Source: Pseudohongiella sp.
Lineage (GTDB): Bacteria > Pseudomonadota > Gammaproteobacteria > Pseudomonadales > Pseudohongiellaceae
DNA: 64,000 bases
Direction: 5' to 3'
NCBI RefSeq assembly: GCF_011050365.1
Contig: NZ_DRFV01000010.1
Span: forward strand, 1 to 64,000
A model generated the notes under the pieces. The model worked only from the letters and a program-made list of their open reading frames with translations, was not told the origin of the DNA and did no database searches. The translations under genes and the position numbers were made by a program. Shown one piece after another: positions 56,388 through 64,000 of the stretch (positions are counted from its first letter, which is position 1; every line of letters starts with the position of its first letter).

Positions 56388-56812
56388 AAGTATATTTGGC
56401 GTCACCCCTCTTCAGTATTATTGAGCGAGAGTTGAATACATCGCTATGCACTATTTTGGAGACGTCTTTTACTGTATATCTCCCTCAAAGAGACGGACCA
56501 CTGATTGAACTTGATCGTGACAGCACAGATTCCATACATACATTAAAGGATATGGCGTTTAGGTCAGATATTGACGCACTGAGATCCTGCGATGTCATGG
56601 TCGCAGTCTTGGATGGTCGCGCGCTTGACGAGGGCGTATGTATAGAGATGGGCTTCGCCAAAGCCCTTGGCAAGCGAATTATAGGTGTAAAGACGGATAT
56701 CAGAGTTGCGCTGCCTTGGGGAAATAACCCGATGGTGGACGGCTGTGTCGATGTTTGGGTAGCTGACCCGTTGACGATAACCGAAGTTATACATCGTTTT
56801 GTGAGTCAATGA
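56384..56812 (+). CDS. Nucleoside 2-deoxyribosyltransferase-like protein
   Basis: A 142-aa protein of the nucleoside 2-deoxyribosyltransferase/DRHyd superfamily. MKVYLASPLFSIIERELN is the N-terminal loop, SDIDALRSCDVMVAVLDGRA holds the Asp pair, and DEGVCIEMGFAKALGKRIIG carries the candidate catalytic Glu. Such enzymes swap or hydrolyse the base of deoxynucleosides or deoxynucleotides. It overlaps the SIR2 fusion by ATGA and is the last gene of the operon before the IS scar. Confidence 0.82.
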   Translation: MKVYLASPLFSIIERELNTSLCTILETSFTVYLPQRDGPLIELDRDSTDSIHTLKDMAFRSDIDALRSCDVMVAVLDGRALDEGVCIEMGFAKALGKRIIGVKTDIRVALPWGNNPMVDGCVDVWVADPLTITEVIHRFVSQ

Positions 56813-56885
56813 GTGCCGGTTTTGCGATTTCTTTGAAAAATAACTCGTTAATCTGGCCGAGCATCTTCCGACCGCTAACCCCACA

Positions 56886-57015
56886 TGGACTTACCCCACT
56901 TTCATAGACAAATCCGAGCCTCAAAATGAGGCTGTCTCGAAGGCCTCGGGACTTACTCCACCAAGATGGCTATGACGACGAGATCGATTGTAAAACACTT
57001 CTATGTAGTCGAACA
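56886..57015 (-). pseudogene. IS3-family transposase remnant (OrfB C-terminus)
   Basis: On the minus strand the last 31 codons of an IS3-type OrfB are readable (LFDYIEVFYNRSRRHSHLGG, then VSPEAFETASF-stop). A probable element end follows at TGGACTTACCCC (56886). The gene is cut exactly at the IS66 left end, and the missing part is not present beyond the IS66 right end. Confidence 0.8.
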
Positions 57016-57033
57016 GTAACCGTCCGGCCATCA
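57016..57033 (+). repeat. IS66 left terminal inverted repeat
   Basis: GTAACCGTCCGGCCATCA directly abuts the truncated IS3 transposase. Confidence 0.85.
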
Positions 57034-57095
57034 CATCTTGAACCGATGTGCTCCTGATTCGATAGTGTCCACCTATTTTTAAGCGGACACCTATC

Positions 57096-57470
57096 ATGAA
57101 CGAAATAAGCGTAGTCAATCCGGCGCCGAAGCGCAAACGTTACACCAAGGCCTTTAAACACAACGTGATTACCGCCTGTGCGCAACCTGGCGCCTCGGTG
57201 GCCCGCATCGCGCTGGAGCACGGACTCAACGCCAATATGCTGCGTAAATGGATACGTCTGGCGCAGAGCAAAAGTACTCACAAGGCACCTGGCTTTGTCG
57301 CTTTGCCGATAAATGCCAATGCCCCTGTGCAACCGGCGCCGCCAGTAAAGCGCGCTGCTGATACTGAGGCGATCCGTGTGGAAATCCCGTATCGCCAGCA
57401 AAGCATCAACATCAGTTGCCCGGTGTCACAAACTGATCGCTGCCTGGCGCTGCTGCGAGAACTTCTGTAG
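57096..57470 (+). CDS. tnpA: IS66 accessory protein TnpA
   Basis: A 124-aa helix-turn-helix protein of the IS66 Orf1/transposase_8-like type. RYTKAFKHNVITACAQPGAS and VARIALEHGLNANMLRKWI form the DNA-binding region. The C-terminal half is a linker ending in DRCLALLRELL. Its stop overlaps the tnpB GTG start. It is required for IS66 transposition together with TnpB and TnpC. Confidence 0.92.
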   Translation: MNEISVVNPAPKRKRYTKAFKHNVITACAQPGASVARIALEHGLNANMLRKWIRLAQSKSTHKAPGFVALPINANAPVQPAPPVKRAADTEAIRVEIPYRQQSINISCPVSQTDRCLALLRELL

Positions 57471-57805
57471 TGATCCGCATCGATCAGATCTGGCTGGCCA
57501 CCGAGCCGCTGGATATGCGCGCCGGGCCGGACACGGCGCTGGCCCGGGTGGTGCAGGTGTTTGGCAGTGCCCGGCCGCATTGTGCGTATCTTTTCGCTAA
57601 CAAACGCGCCAACCGGATGAAGGTGTTGATCCACGATGGTCTTGGCATCTGGCTGTGTGCCCGCAGGCTCAACCGCGGCAAGTTTCACTGGGCTGAATCC
57701 TGGCGCGCCCCGCAACTGACGCTCAGCGATGAGCAGCTCAGTGCGCTGGTTCAGGGTCTGCCCTGGCAGCGAGTCGGTGAAGCAGGCGTCATCAGTCTCC
57801 TGTAA
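57470..57805 (+). CDS. tnpB: IS66 accessory protein TnpB
   Basis: A 111-aa protein of the IS66 Orf2 (TnpB) family: IWLATEPLDMRAGPDTALAR, ANKRANRMKVLIHDGLGIWL, and FHWAESWRAPQLTLSDEQL. This is unrelated to the RNA-guided TnpB of IS200/IS605. It starts with GTG at 57470, overlapping tnpA. Confidence 0.93.
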   Translation: MIRIDQIWLATEPLDMRAGPDTALARVVQVFGSARPHCAYLFANKRANRMKVLIHDGLGIWLCARRLNRGKFHWAESWRAPQLTLSDEQLSALVQGLPWQRVGEAGVISLL

Positions 57806-57890
57806 GTTGTATCGAATCATAACCTTGCGGTAAATGCTATCACCCATTAAGCGTATCAAAGTCAGCGCGGGTCAGTGGCATACTGACGGC

Positions 57891-59474
57891 ATGACTCAAG
57901 TTGATCTGAACAAACTCGATGCCGAACAGCTGCGCAACCTGGTTGCCCAACTGATGGGCAGTGCGGCGGACCAGAAGCAGCAGTTGCAGACATTTCAGCA
58001 GCGCACTGTGACCGCCGAGCAGCGCAACCGACACCTGGAAGCGGTCAACGCCAAGCTCTCGCACGAGTTGTTGCTGCTGCGTCGTTTGAAGTTCGGCAAA
58101 CACAGCGAGAAGCTCAGCCCTCTGCAGCAAAGCCTGTTAGAAGACATCATCGATGCCGATACCAGTGCCATCGAGCAGGAGTGGGCTGATCAGATAGAAG
58201 ATGAACCCATCAGCAACAAACCCAAAGCGCAGCCCAAGCGTGTGGCATTGCCGGCGGAGCTGCCTCGTACAAAGATACGGCATGAACCGGACAACACCCA
58301 ATGCCAGTGCGGCTGCCAGTTAAAGCGCATCGGTGAAGACGTCAGCGAGAAACTGGACTACACCCCGGGCGTGTTCAGTGTTGAGCAGCACATCCGTGGC
58401 AAGTGGGTGTGCACCGAGTGTGAAACACTGACCCAGGCGGCGATACCGGCGCATGTGATCGACAAAGGCCTGCCCACCACCGGCCTGCTGGCTCATGTAC
58501 TGGTAGCCAAGTACGCCGATCATCTGCCGCTGTACCGCCAGGAGCAGATCTTTGGTCGGGCCGGTTACCCGTTGGCTCGTTCCACATTGGCTGACTGGGT
58601 CGGCCGCTGCGGCCAGGCCTTACAACCGTTGGCTGATGCACTGCGAGACACCATCCTGAGTCACCCGGTGGTGCACGCCGATGAAACACCGGTACCGGTG
58701 CTGGAGCCGGGCAAGAAAAAGACTCACCGTGCGTACATCTGGGCCTACTGCACCACCCCTTATGCCGATACCAAAGCGGTGGTCTATGACTTTGCACCCG
58801 GACGCGCCGGTGAACATGCTCGGCGCTTCCTTGATGGCTGGCAGGGCAAACTGATCTGCGACGACTACAGTGGTTACAAAGCCAGCTTCGGTCAGGGCAT
58901 CACCGAGATCGGTTGTATGGCTCATGCCCGTCGCAAGTTCTTTGAACTGCACGAAACGAACAAAAGTACATTGGCAGCCACTGCGTTGGAGCAGATCGGC
59001 AGGCTCTATGAGGTCGAGCGTCAGGCCAAACCCCTGGATCCCCAGCAGCGGTACTTACTACGACAACAAAAAGGTAAACCCCTGGCCGATGATTTGCACA
59101 CCTGGCTGATCGCCCATCGGCAGAAGGTGCCCGATGGCACTGCTACAGCCAAGGCCATCGATTACAGTTTAAAACGCTGGAGCGCGCTGACCCGTTATCT
59201 GGATGATGGGGCCGTGCCCATCGACAACAATCAGGTTGAGAACCAGATCCGCCCCTGGGCGCTGGGTCGCAGCAACTGGCTGTTTGCCGGCTCGCTTCGC
59301 AGTGGGCGACGCGCCGCTGCGGTGATGAGCCTGATACAATCAGCCAGACTGAATGGGCAAGATCCGTACGCCTATCTCAAAGATGTATTGGCCAGGCTGC
59401 CAACACACAAGGCCAGTGCCATTAGTGAACTACTGCCACACAACTGGCAGCCGGAAGCCGCTGTTAAATTTTGA
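57891..59474 (+). CDS. tnpC: IS66 transposase TnpC (DDE)
   Basis: A 527-aa DDE transposase. A leucine-zipper-like N-terminus (LNKLDAEQLRNLVAQLMGSA) is followed by a zinc-binding segment with CQCGCQLKRIG. The catalytic core shows VVHADETPVPVLEPGKKKTH, LICDDYSGYKASFGQGITEI and IDNNQVENQIRPWALGRSNW. An in-frame ATG at 57834 would add 19 residues; I prefer 57891 as closer to the family start. The frame is intact. Confidence 0.93.
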   Translation: MTQVDLNKLDAEQLRNLVAQLMGSAADQKQQLQTFQQRTVTAEQRNRHLEAVNAKLSHELLLLRRLKFGKHSEKLSPLQQSLLEDIIDADTSAIEQEWADQIEDEPISNKPKAQPKRVALPAELPRTKIRHEPDNTQCQCGCQLKRIGEDVSEKLDYTPGVFSVEQHIRGKWVCTECETLTQAAIPAHVIDKGLPTTGLLAHVLVAKYADHLPLYRQEQIFGRAGYPLARSTLADWVGRCGQALQPLADALRDTILSHPVVHADETPVPVLEPGKKKTHRAYIWAYCTTPYADTKAVVYDFAPGRAGEHARRFLDGWQGKLICDDYSGYKASFGQGITEIGCMAHARRKFFELHETNKSTLAATALEQIGRLYEVERQAKPLDPQQRYLLRQQKGKPLADDLHTWLIAHRQKVPDGTATAKAIDYSLKRWSALTRYLDDGAVPIDNNQVENQIRPWALGRSNWLFAGSLRSGRRAAAVMSLIQSARLNGQDPYAYLKDVLARLPTHKASAISELLPHNWQPEAAVKF

Positions 59475-59489
59475 TGGCCGGAGTGTTAC
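59472..59489 (-). repeat. IS66 right terminal inverted repeat
   Basis: On the minus strand it reads GTAACACTCCGGCCATCA. It overlaps the last codon of tnpC. Confidence 0.85.
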
Positions 59490-59502
59490 GAAAACGGACT
59501 CC

Positions 59503-59655
59503 ATGATTAAGGTCAAATTGACACACGTCGGTAGCTCGTTGGGTATTGAGTTGCCCAGGGAAGTGCTTGACAAGCTCATTGTTGGTCGTGGAGACATCCT
59601 TTATCTGGTTGAAGGTCCGCATAGCTACACCCTAACCGCTTCCGACCCTGCCTGC
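59503..59655 (+). pseudogene. Truncated AbrB/MazE-type antitoxin
   Basis: The first 51 codons are a typical SpoVT/AbrB antitoxin (MIKVKLTHVGSSLGIELPRE, LDKLIVGRGDILYLVEGPHS). Homologues continue with a charged helix of about 25 residues. Here the frame changes after ASDPA into unrelated residues running into the end of the next gene. No toxin partner is present. It sits 13 bp from the IS66 right end, so it is part of a scarred junction. Confidence 0.65.
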
Positions 59656-59698
59656 TTACCATATCAATTCCCCGGAAATAAATACCCTTACGAGATTT

Positions 59699-61891
59699 TC
59701 ATTCAAGAGTTAAGGCAACAATTCTGGATGAGCTGCCGGGCGTGCTAATAGCCATCACCAGATACTGCTTGCCATTGTGCATGTACGTCATAGGGACACC
59801 TGTTACGGTGCCGGGCATTTCTATTTCGGCTACAATAGACCCCGTAGTTTTGTCCAACGCCCAAAGGACCGGGCTCCCGCCTACACCTTCGCCGGCAAAC
59901 AAGAGTGATTTGGTCAACACCAGACCTGACCGGGTGGGTTTGCCGGTACGTCCAATGTCGATGCCTTGAAGCAAGGGATGATTTGCGATTTCATCTGGCG
60001 TGTCGCCATTCGCAACCTGCCAAACATGTTCACCCGTGACCATATTAATTGCAGTGATCCGCCCATAAGGTGGTTTCACCAGTGGGATTCCTTCGACGTT
60101 GGGGGGCGTGCCACCACCATGGATATACGCCACGCTGGAGGCTGCAGGATCGTTGACCAGTGCCATCACGCTTGTTGCCGTTCTGGATGGAACATAGATT
60201 ATGCCCGTATCTGGGTCATAGGCAGCGCCCTCCCAATTCGATCCCCCAGTAGCAGAGGGCAGGAGCAAGGTTCCAAGCGTGCCATCTGGCCCTTTAAAAA
60301 CAGAGGGCGGCGTGAATGGAGACTCGCTCATTCGATAATCAGACGCTATCTCCATCGCTTTCGCGTGTATCTCTGGGGTGAAATCGACAAGGTCGTCTTC
60401 TTGAAAGCCCTGACGGTCGTAAGGAGCAGGAAGTAAGGGGAATGGCTGTGTTGCGGCGGTCCACTCGCCTGGCACATCAGTTTGTGGTACTGGGCGCTCT
60501 TCGACAGGAAACAGTGGCTCACCGGTTTTTCGATCGAACATGAACAGGTGCGATTGTTTTAGCGTCTGGATTGCCGCGCGAGTGCCATCCGGCAAATCGA
60601 CCAGCAGTGGCGCCGAAGGCGTATCCCAGTCCCAGATGTCGTGATGGGTAGTTTGGAAGTACCACTTCATTTCGCCCGTCTTGTAATCTACTGCGACCGT
60701 CGAGCTGGAGAAAAGATTATTGCCAGGCCGGTCTCCGCCATATCGATCGCCCGTTGCAGATTCTACGGGCAAGTAGACCAGCCCCAGCTCTTTATCGGCA
60801 GACATGGGCGCCCACACTCCGGCGTTACCTGTAAAATCTGCACCGGAAATCCAGGACTCATAGCCAATATCGCCAGGCTCGGGAATGGTTTTGAATGTCC
60901 ACAAAAGCTCCCCGGTCGAGACATCAAATCCACGGATATCTCCCTTTACGTTCTCGCGGGCAATTGGGCGCATGCCCACAAGATGTGCTGCGCCAGTGAT
61001 CACAACCCCATCTATTGCCAGTGGCATAAAGGACATACCGATATCTATATCGTCACGACCTGGGCCAAGACGCAGGCCCTGCTGCAAATCCACCCACCCA
61101 TCGGAGCCGAACGATTCTATTGGGCGGCCCGTCTGAGCGTCCAAAGCAACAAGAAAATACCCTGGTGTAATAGTAAAAATAATTTCTTGGCCATTATTAT
61201 TGTAATAGGTCAGACCTTTGCCAGACCCTTTGCGAGGAGCATCTTCAAAGCGTTGTCCTTCCTGCGGATTCCACGTCCATTTGATTTGCCCGGAACCTGC
61301 ATCCAACGCAACCACATTTCGAGTTGCGCCTGCCGTCGCGTAAAGCGTCCCATTAACCATCAGCGGCGTCGTGACACTAACTGTCTCTGGCCGTGGGCCG
61401 AAGGGACCGGTGTCAAATGTCCACGCGATCTTCAATGAGTCTACATTGGAAGAGTTAATCTGGTCCAGCGGAGAGTAGCGAATTGAGCGTTCATCACCAT
61501 TGTAATGAGTCCACGGCTGGCTGCCAGTTTGAGCCACCTCAGCCGCTCCAGGGTTAATTCGAAGTTCCGCTAGAGCATTGGCCGAAATCTGGCCATTAGG
61601 GATCTGGATATTGCCCGACTGGAGAATAAATGCGGTCAGATCAAGATACTGAGTATTGGTCAATGAGCCCGGGGTCTCTGCTGGCATGGTCGTTCGGATT
61701 TGATTGAACAACTCGTCACCCGTACGACCTATCCAGCGTGCTCGAAGCCGGCCATCCATCTCGGCGGGAACATGGCACCTGGAACATTCCGACTCGAATA
61801 TTGTTTGGCCGCGCTCGACATTCCCATCCTGTCCCTGAGCTGCGCTGATCGCGAAGAGGCTGACAAGCAGCGCTGCTGATAATCTAAACAT
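59699..61891 (-). CDS. PQQ-dependent dehydrogenase with N-terminal cytochrome c domain
   Basis: A 730-aa periplasmic quinoprotein. A Sec signal peptide (RLSAALLVSLFAISAAQG) is followed by a cytochrome c domain with CSRCH (residues 35-39). An eight-bladed PQQ propeller then begins near residue 125 (YNGDERSIRYSPLDQINSSN, GTLYATAGATRNVVALDAG, HHDIWDWDTPSAPLLVDLPD). The substrate is probably an alcohol, sugar or aldehyde; it cannot be read from the sequence. The heme is N-terminal, whereas classic quinohemoprotein alcohol dehydrogenases carry it at the C-terminus. Confidence 0.9.
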   Translation of the reverse strand: MFRLSAALLVSLFAISAAQGQDGNVERGQTIFESECSRCHVPAEMDGRLRARWIGRTGDELFNQIRTTMPAETPGSLTNTQYLDLTAFILQSGNIQIPNGQISANALAELRINPGAAEVAQTGSQPWTHYNGDERSIRYSPLDQINSSNVDSLKIAWTFDTGPFGPRPETVSVTTPLMVNGTLYATAGATRNVVALDAGSGQIKWTWNPQEGQRFEDAPRKGSGKGLTYYNNNGQEIIFTITPGYFLVALDAQTGRPIESFGSDGWVDLQQGLRLGPGRDDIDIGMSFMPLAIDGVVITGAAHLVGMRPIARENVKGDIRGFDVSTGELLWTFKTIPEPGDIGYESWISGADFTGNAGVWAPMSADKELGLVYLPVESATGDRYGGDRPGNNLFSSSTVAVDYKTGEMKWYFQTTHHDIWDWDTPSAPLLVDLPDGTRAAIQTLKQSHLFMFDRKTGEPLFPVEERPVPQTDVPGEWTAATQPFPLLPAPYDRQGFQEDDLVDFTPEIHAKAMEIASDYRMSESPFTPPSVFKGPDGTLGTLLLPSATGGSNWEGAAYDPDTGIIYVPSRTATSVMALVNDPAASSVAYIHGGGTPPNVEGIPLVKPPYGRITAINMVTGEHVWQVANGDTPDEIANHPLLQGIDIGRTGKPTRSGLVLTKSLLFAGEGVGGSPVLWALDKTTGSIVAEIEMPGTVTGVPMTYMHNGKQYLVMAISTPGSSSRIVALTLE

Positions 61892-62039
61892 ACATAATCC
61901 TCGTAACGAGTTAGGCTTAAAGTAAGACTTTTCCAGATTGAATCATAGATATTATTGGCACACGACCCCTAATACGCCATACTGATTTTTGCCTGAACAT
62001 TGCGGTCACGACGCTCCACGCAGGAGGTCAGATTTCTCT

Positions 62040-62316
62040 TCATGTCTTCTCGGCATCGATACCATATATCGAAGACTGCGTTTCGGCCAAATGATCATTC
62101 GTATCACGCCCCATAGCTGGGAGTTGGAAGTTAAAGGTCCGGGCGGCGGCTGTTTGACGAAAGGTCGATGCGCAGATCCGTCGCATATTGCACTCCGCCT
62201 TGAATCTCTTCGGTCGCAACAACCCCCGTGGAAAACAGGAGGCAGATCACTAAAGCTACAGGGCAATGGTAGAATCTCGGGCTGTACTGGGTCTTCGGGA
62301 TCGTCTCCGCATGCAA
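62040..62316 (-). pseudogene. Frameshifted small secreted protein
   Basis: A signal-peptide-like start (CPVALVICLLFSTGVVATEE) leads into YATDLRIDLSSNSRR and then a stop. Removing one C in the CCGCCGCCCGG run near 62150 restores a frame that continues RTFNFQLPAMGRDTNDHLAE to a stop at 62040, about 92 codons in all. It could be a decayed gene or a sequencing error. The family is unknown. It lies between two genes on the same strand. Confidence 0.4.
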
Positions 62317-62333
62317 GCATTTATCTTCACATG

Positions 62334-63215
62334 CTACTGCACATTCACCAGGTCTAGGGCCGACTTAAGCCCCCTTGCCAGCGCTTCCGGTGCGCCCACT
62401 CCCCAGAAATGCATAAAAAACAGCCGGGGTTCCTCCTCAAGCATGTGATTATGCAGCGCGGTAACCTCGATATCGTTGTCACGCAAAGCTCGCAGAACTG
62501 GATTGACTTCGTCCGCTGTCAGAACAAAGTCGCCGGTAGTTGCAGCCTCGTCGCCGCCGGCAGACTGGAAATTTATAGCAATCTCAGCACCCATTCCTGC
62601 GGGCAGGGCCATGCCATCCTCACTGATAGGCGCTGCACGGGGAATGCTGACTTTATAAACACCGCCGTCGGCACTTCCTTCATGCTCCAGCACCTGTGCG
62701 ATGATTTCGCTGTTGAAATCCAGGCCTTGCTCTGCGCTGTTTGCTGTAGGACTGTTCATGGGCGTTTCACTAAGGGCAATGGCATCCCTGAAGGTTTTGG
62801 CCAGTTCTATGGGATCACCATGTGCCTCCACATGCATGTACATCGGGAATGGCTGGGCGCGCAGCAAATGGTTATGGATAGCTGTCACTTCCACCCCCCC
62901 TTCGGCGAGCCGCTTCATCACAGGGTTTACCTCCTCCTCAAGCAGAACAAGATCTCCCATCACCATGACCTGATCATCATCGGTGGGGTGGAAAGCGAGC
63001 CATGTGCCCAGTGCGAGTCCCGGCATGACATTAGTGCCGTCTAAAACCACCTCGAGATCCGTGCGTGGGAAACCGAAACGGTGGACTTCCCCAGCCTGGC
63101 CGCTCACAGGCCGAGCCAAGATTTCGCCCACCTCAGGCCAGTCAACCTGTGCGCTTGCAGGATTGGTGGCAAGTCCTAGAACTGAAATGAGAGCTGTAGT
63201 GCATAGCGTTCGCAT
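62334..63215 (-). CDS. DUF1259 (LppY/LpqO) family secreted protein
   Basis: A 293-aa exported protein with a signal peptide (TTALISVLGLATNPASAQ) and two tandem DUF1259-like repeats. The first repeat has GDLVLLEEEVNPVMKRLAEG and VTAIHNHLLRAQPFPMYMHV. The second has GDFVLTADEVNPVLRALRDN and VTALHNHMLEEEPRLFFMHF. The function of the family is unknown. The paired HNH-L motifs in each repeat are its most conserved part. Divergent from chrB with a 102-bp gap. Confidence 0.88.
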   Translation of the reverse strand: MRTLCTTALISVLGLATNPASAQVDWPEVGEILARPVSGQAGEVHRFGFPRTDLEVVLDGTNVMPGLALGTWLAFHPTDDDQVMVMGDLVLLEEEVNPVMKRLAEGGVEVTAIHNHLLRAQPFPMYMHVEAHGDPIELAKTFRDAIALSETPMNSPTANSAEQGLDFNSEIIAQVLEHEGSADGGVYKVSIPRAAPISEDGMALPAGMGAEIAINFQSAGGDEAATTGDFVLTADEVNPVLRALRDNDIEVTALHNHMLEEEPRLFFMHFWGVGAPEALARGLKSALDLVNVQ

Positions 63216-63317
63216 TGGATTGCTCCTTACATATGCTTATGAGATCTTGGAGGATAAACTCATCATTTCGATGATACAAGTGTTGCTTACGGCCATGACT
63301 GAAGATACATTCTACAT

Positions 63318-64000
63318 ATGAGCGAAAAAATCTCCGAAAATCAGGCGGCCAGCCGTGAAAAATGGCTTTTATTGATATTCCAGCTACCTTCGAAACCGGC
63401 TTATTTGAGGGTCAAAATCTGGCGAAGACTGCAGGGCATAGGTGCGATTGCTGTCAAAAGCTCCGTCTATGCCCTGCCCGCGAACGAAGAGTCTTTGGAG
63501 GACTATGAGTGGTTACTGCGCGAGATCGAGGAAGGCAGCGGTGAAGGCCTGATTTGTGAAACGCAGTTTGTGGATGGTTTGACTGATGCCCAGGTTCGTC
63601 AACTGTTTGATCAGGCCAGAGATGCGGACTACGACGCTGTGGCAACAGAGGCTCGCGCGCTTGACGAAGCAATCAAGAACGATAAAGAGCAGGAAACGGG
63701 GGATGTGCGCAATCAAATTGTTCGCCTTCGCAAGAAACTAATAGAAATTGAGGCAATCGACTTCTTTGGGGCAAATGGCCGTGAAGCGGCCGAGGGGTTG
63801 CTTTCGGCTCTCGAAGATAATCTCAAGAATGCCACTGAGAAAGTAGATAACGAGGTTAAAAAAACCGCGTCTTCAGCCATTCCACAAGGTAGCGTTTGGG
63901 TGACACGCAAAGGCGTACATGTAGACCGAATTGCATCTGCTTGGTTAATACGACGCTTTATCGATCCGGAGATGCAACTCAAATTCGTGGCGGCCACAGG
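63318..64000 (+). CDS. chrB: Chromate resistance protein ChrB (partial, runs off the window)
   Basis: The first 227 codons of an open frame that reaches the window edge. The N-terminal domain (KWLLLIFQLPSKPAYLRVKI, WRRLQGIGAIAVKSSVYALP) matches ChrB_N. GSVWVTRKGVHVDRIASAWL and IRRFIDPEMQLKFV start the ChrB C-terminal domain. ChrB regulates or supports chromate efflux by ChrA in several bacteria. Whether chrA follows cannot be seen. ATG 63318 is chosen because it starts the family N-terminus. Confidence 0.88.
   Translation, partial: MSEKISENQAASREKWLLLIFQLPSKPAYLRVKIWRRLQGIGAIAVKSSVYALPANEESLEDYEWLLREIEEGSGEGLICETQFVDGLTDAQVRQLFDQARDADYDAVATEARALDEAIKNDKEQETGDVRNQIVRLRKKLIEIEAIDFFGANGREAAEGLLSALEDNLKNATEKVDNEVKKTASSAIPQGSVWVTRKGVHVDRIASAWLIRRFIDPEMQLKFVAAT

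Larger units (their letters stand above)
57016..59489 (+). mobile_element. IS66-family insertion sequence
   Basis: A 2474-bp element with tnpA, tnpB and tnpC in order. The left end GTAACCGTCCGGCCATCA and the inverted right end GTAACACTCCGGCCATCA match at 16 of 18 positions. IS66 normally makes an 8-bp target duplication, but the flanks GTCGAACA (left) and GAAAACGG (right) differ. All three genes look intact. Confidence 0.92.

Noticed and set aside
59656-59748. C-terminal continuation of the AbrB-type ORF
   Set aside because: Residues after ASDPA do not fit the antitoxin family and overlap the quinoprotein 3' end.

Overview
The window comes from a free-living, flagellated gammaproteobacterium, probably marine, although I cannot fix the genus. 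The evidence is a Pseudomonas/Marinobacter-like gene order (proS, wrbA, DUF2069, hda, DUF2066, purM, purN, DUF3108), a FleQ-type sigma54 flagellar hierarchy, and a secreted PQQ quinoprotein. The core DNA is GC-rich and tightly packed.

Layout. Positions 55-9204 are core metabolism: prolyl-tRNA synthetase, a YihY membrane protein, ArsC-like and WrbA-like redox proteins, Hda, and the purMN pair. Positions 9354-20735 hold fleQ, fliS, a very long fliD, flaG, a giant 1195-aa flagellin and a FliT-like gene, interrupted by one unrelated secreted protein. Positions 20763-37503 hold the flgBCDEFGHIJKL operon, cheR, cheV and the divergent flgA-flgM-flgN-PilZ group. Readable sigma54 and sigma28 promoters fit the usual flagellar cascade: sigma54 for flgB, flgA and fliD; sigma28 for flagellin and flgM. 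A fused glycosyltransferase/DUF2064 gene and a small orphan precede tRNA-Arg(CCT) at 39349.

From the tRNA to about 59.7 kb the DNA is a lower-GC defence island. First comes a four-gene cassette of two ThsB-type TIR proteins, a larger TIR protein and a stand-alone SLOG domain protein (39993-42924); the last three genes overlap by ATGA. This looks like a Thoeris-related nucleotide-signalling system with its parts on separate genes. Next come radC and small accessory genes on the minus strand. Then follows a BREX-like operon: brxR (WYL) with a perfect palindrome over its promoter, brxA, brxB, brxC and a pglX split in two by about 200 bp. It continues without a break into a SIR2-NTPase fusion and a nucleoside deoxyribosyltransferase-like gene, each overlapping its predecessor by ATGA. 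The BREX hallmark genes pglZ and brxL are missing. The operon stops at an IS3 transposase stump cut by an IS66 element that has clear inverted repeats but no target duplication, which suggests an IS-linked deletion.

Right of the IS are a truncated AbrB antitoxin, a PQQ/cytochrome c dehydrogenase, a frameshifted small secreted protein, a DUF1259 protein, and the start of a chrB chromate-resistance gene that runs off the window.
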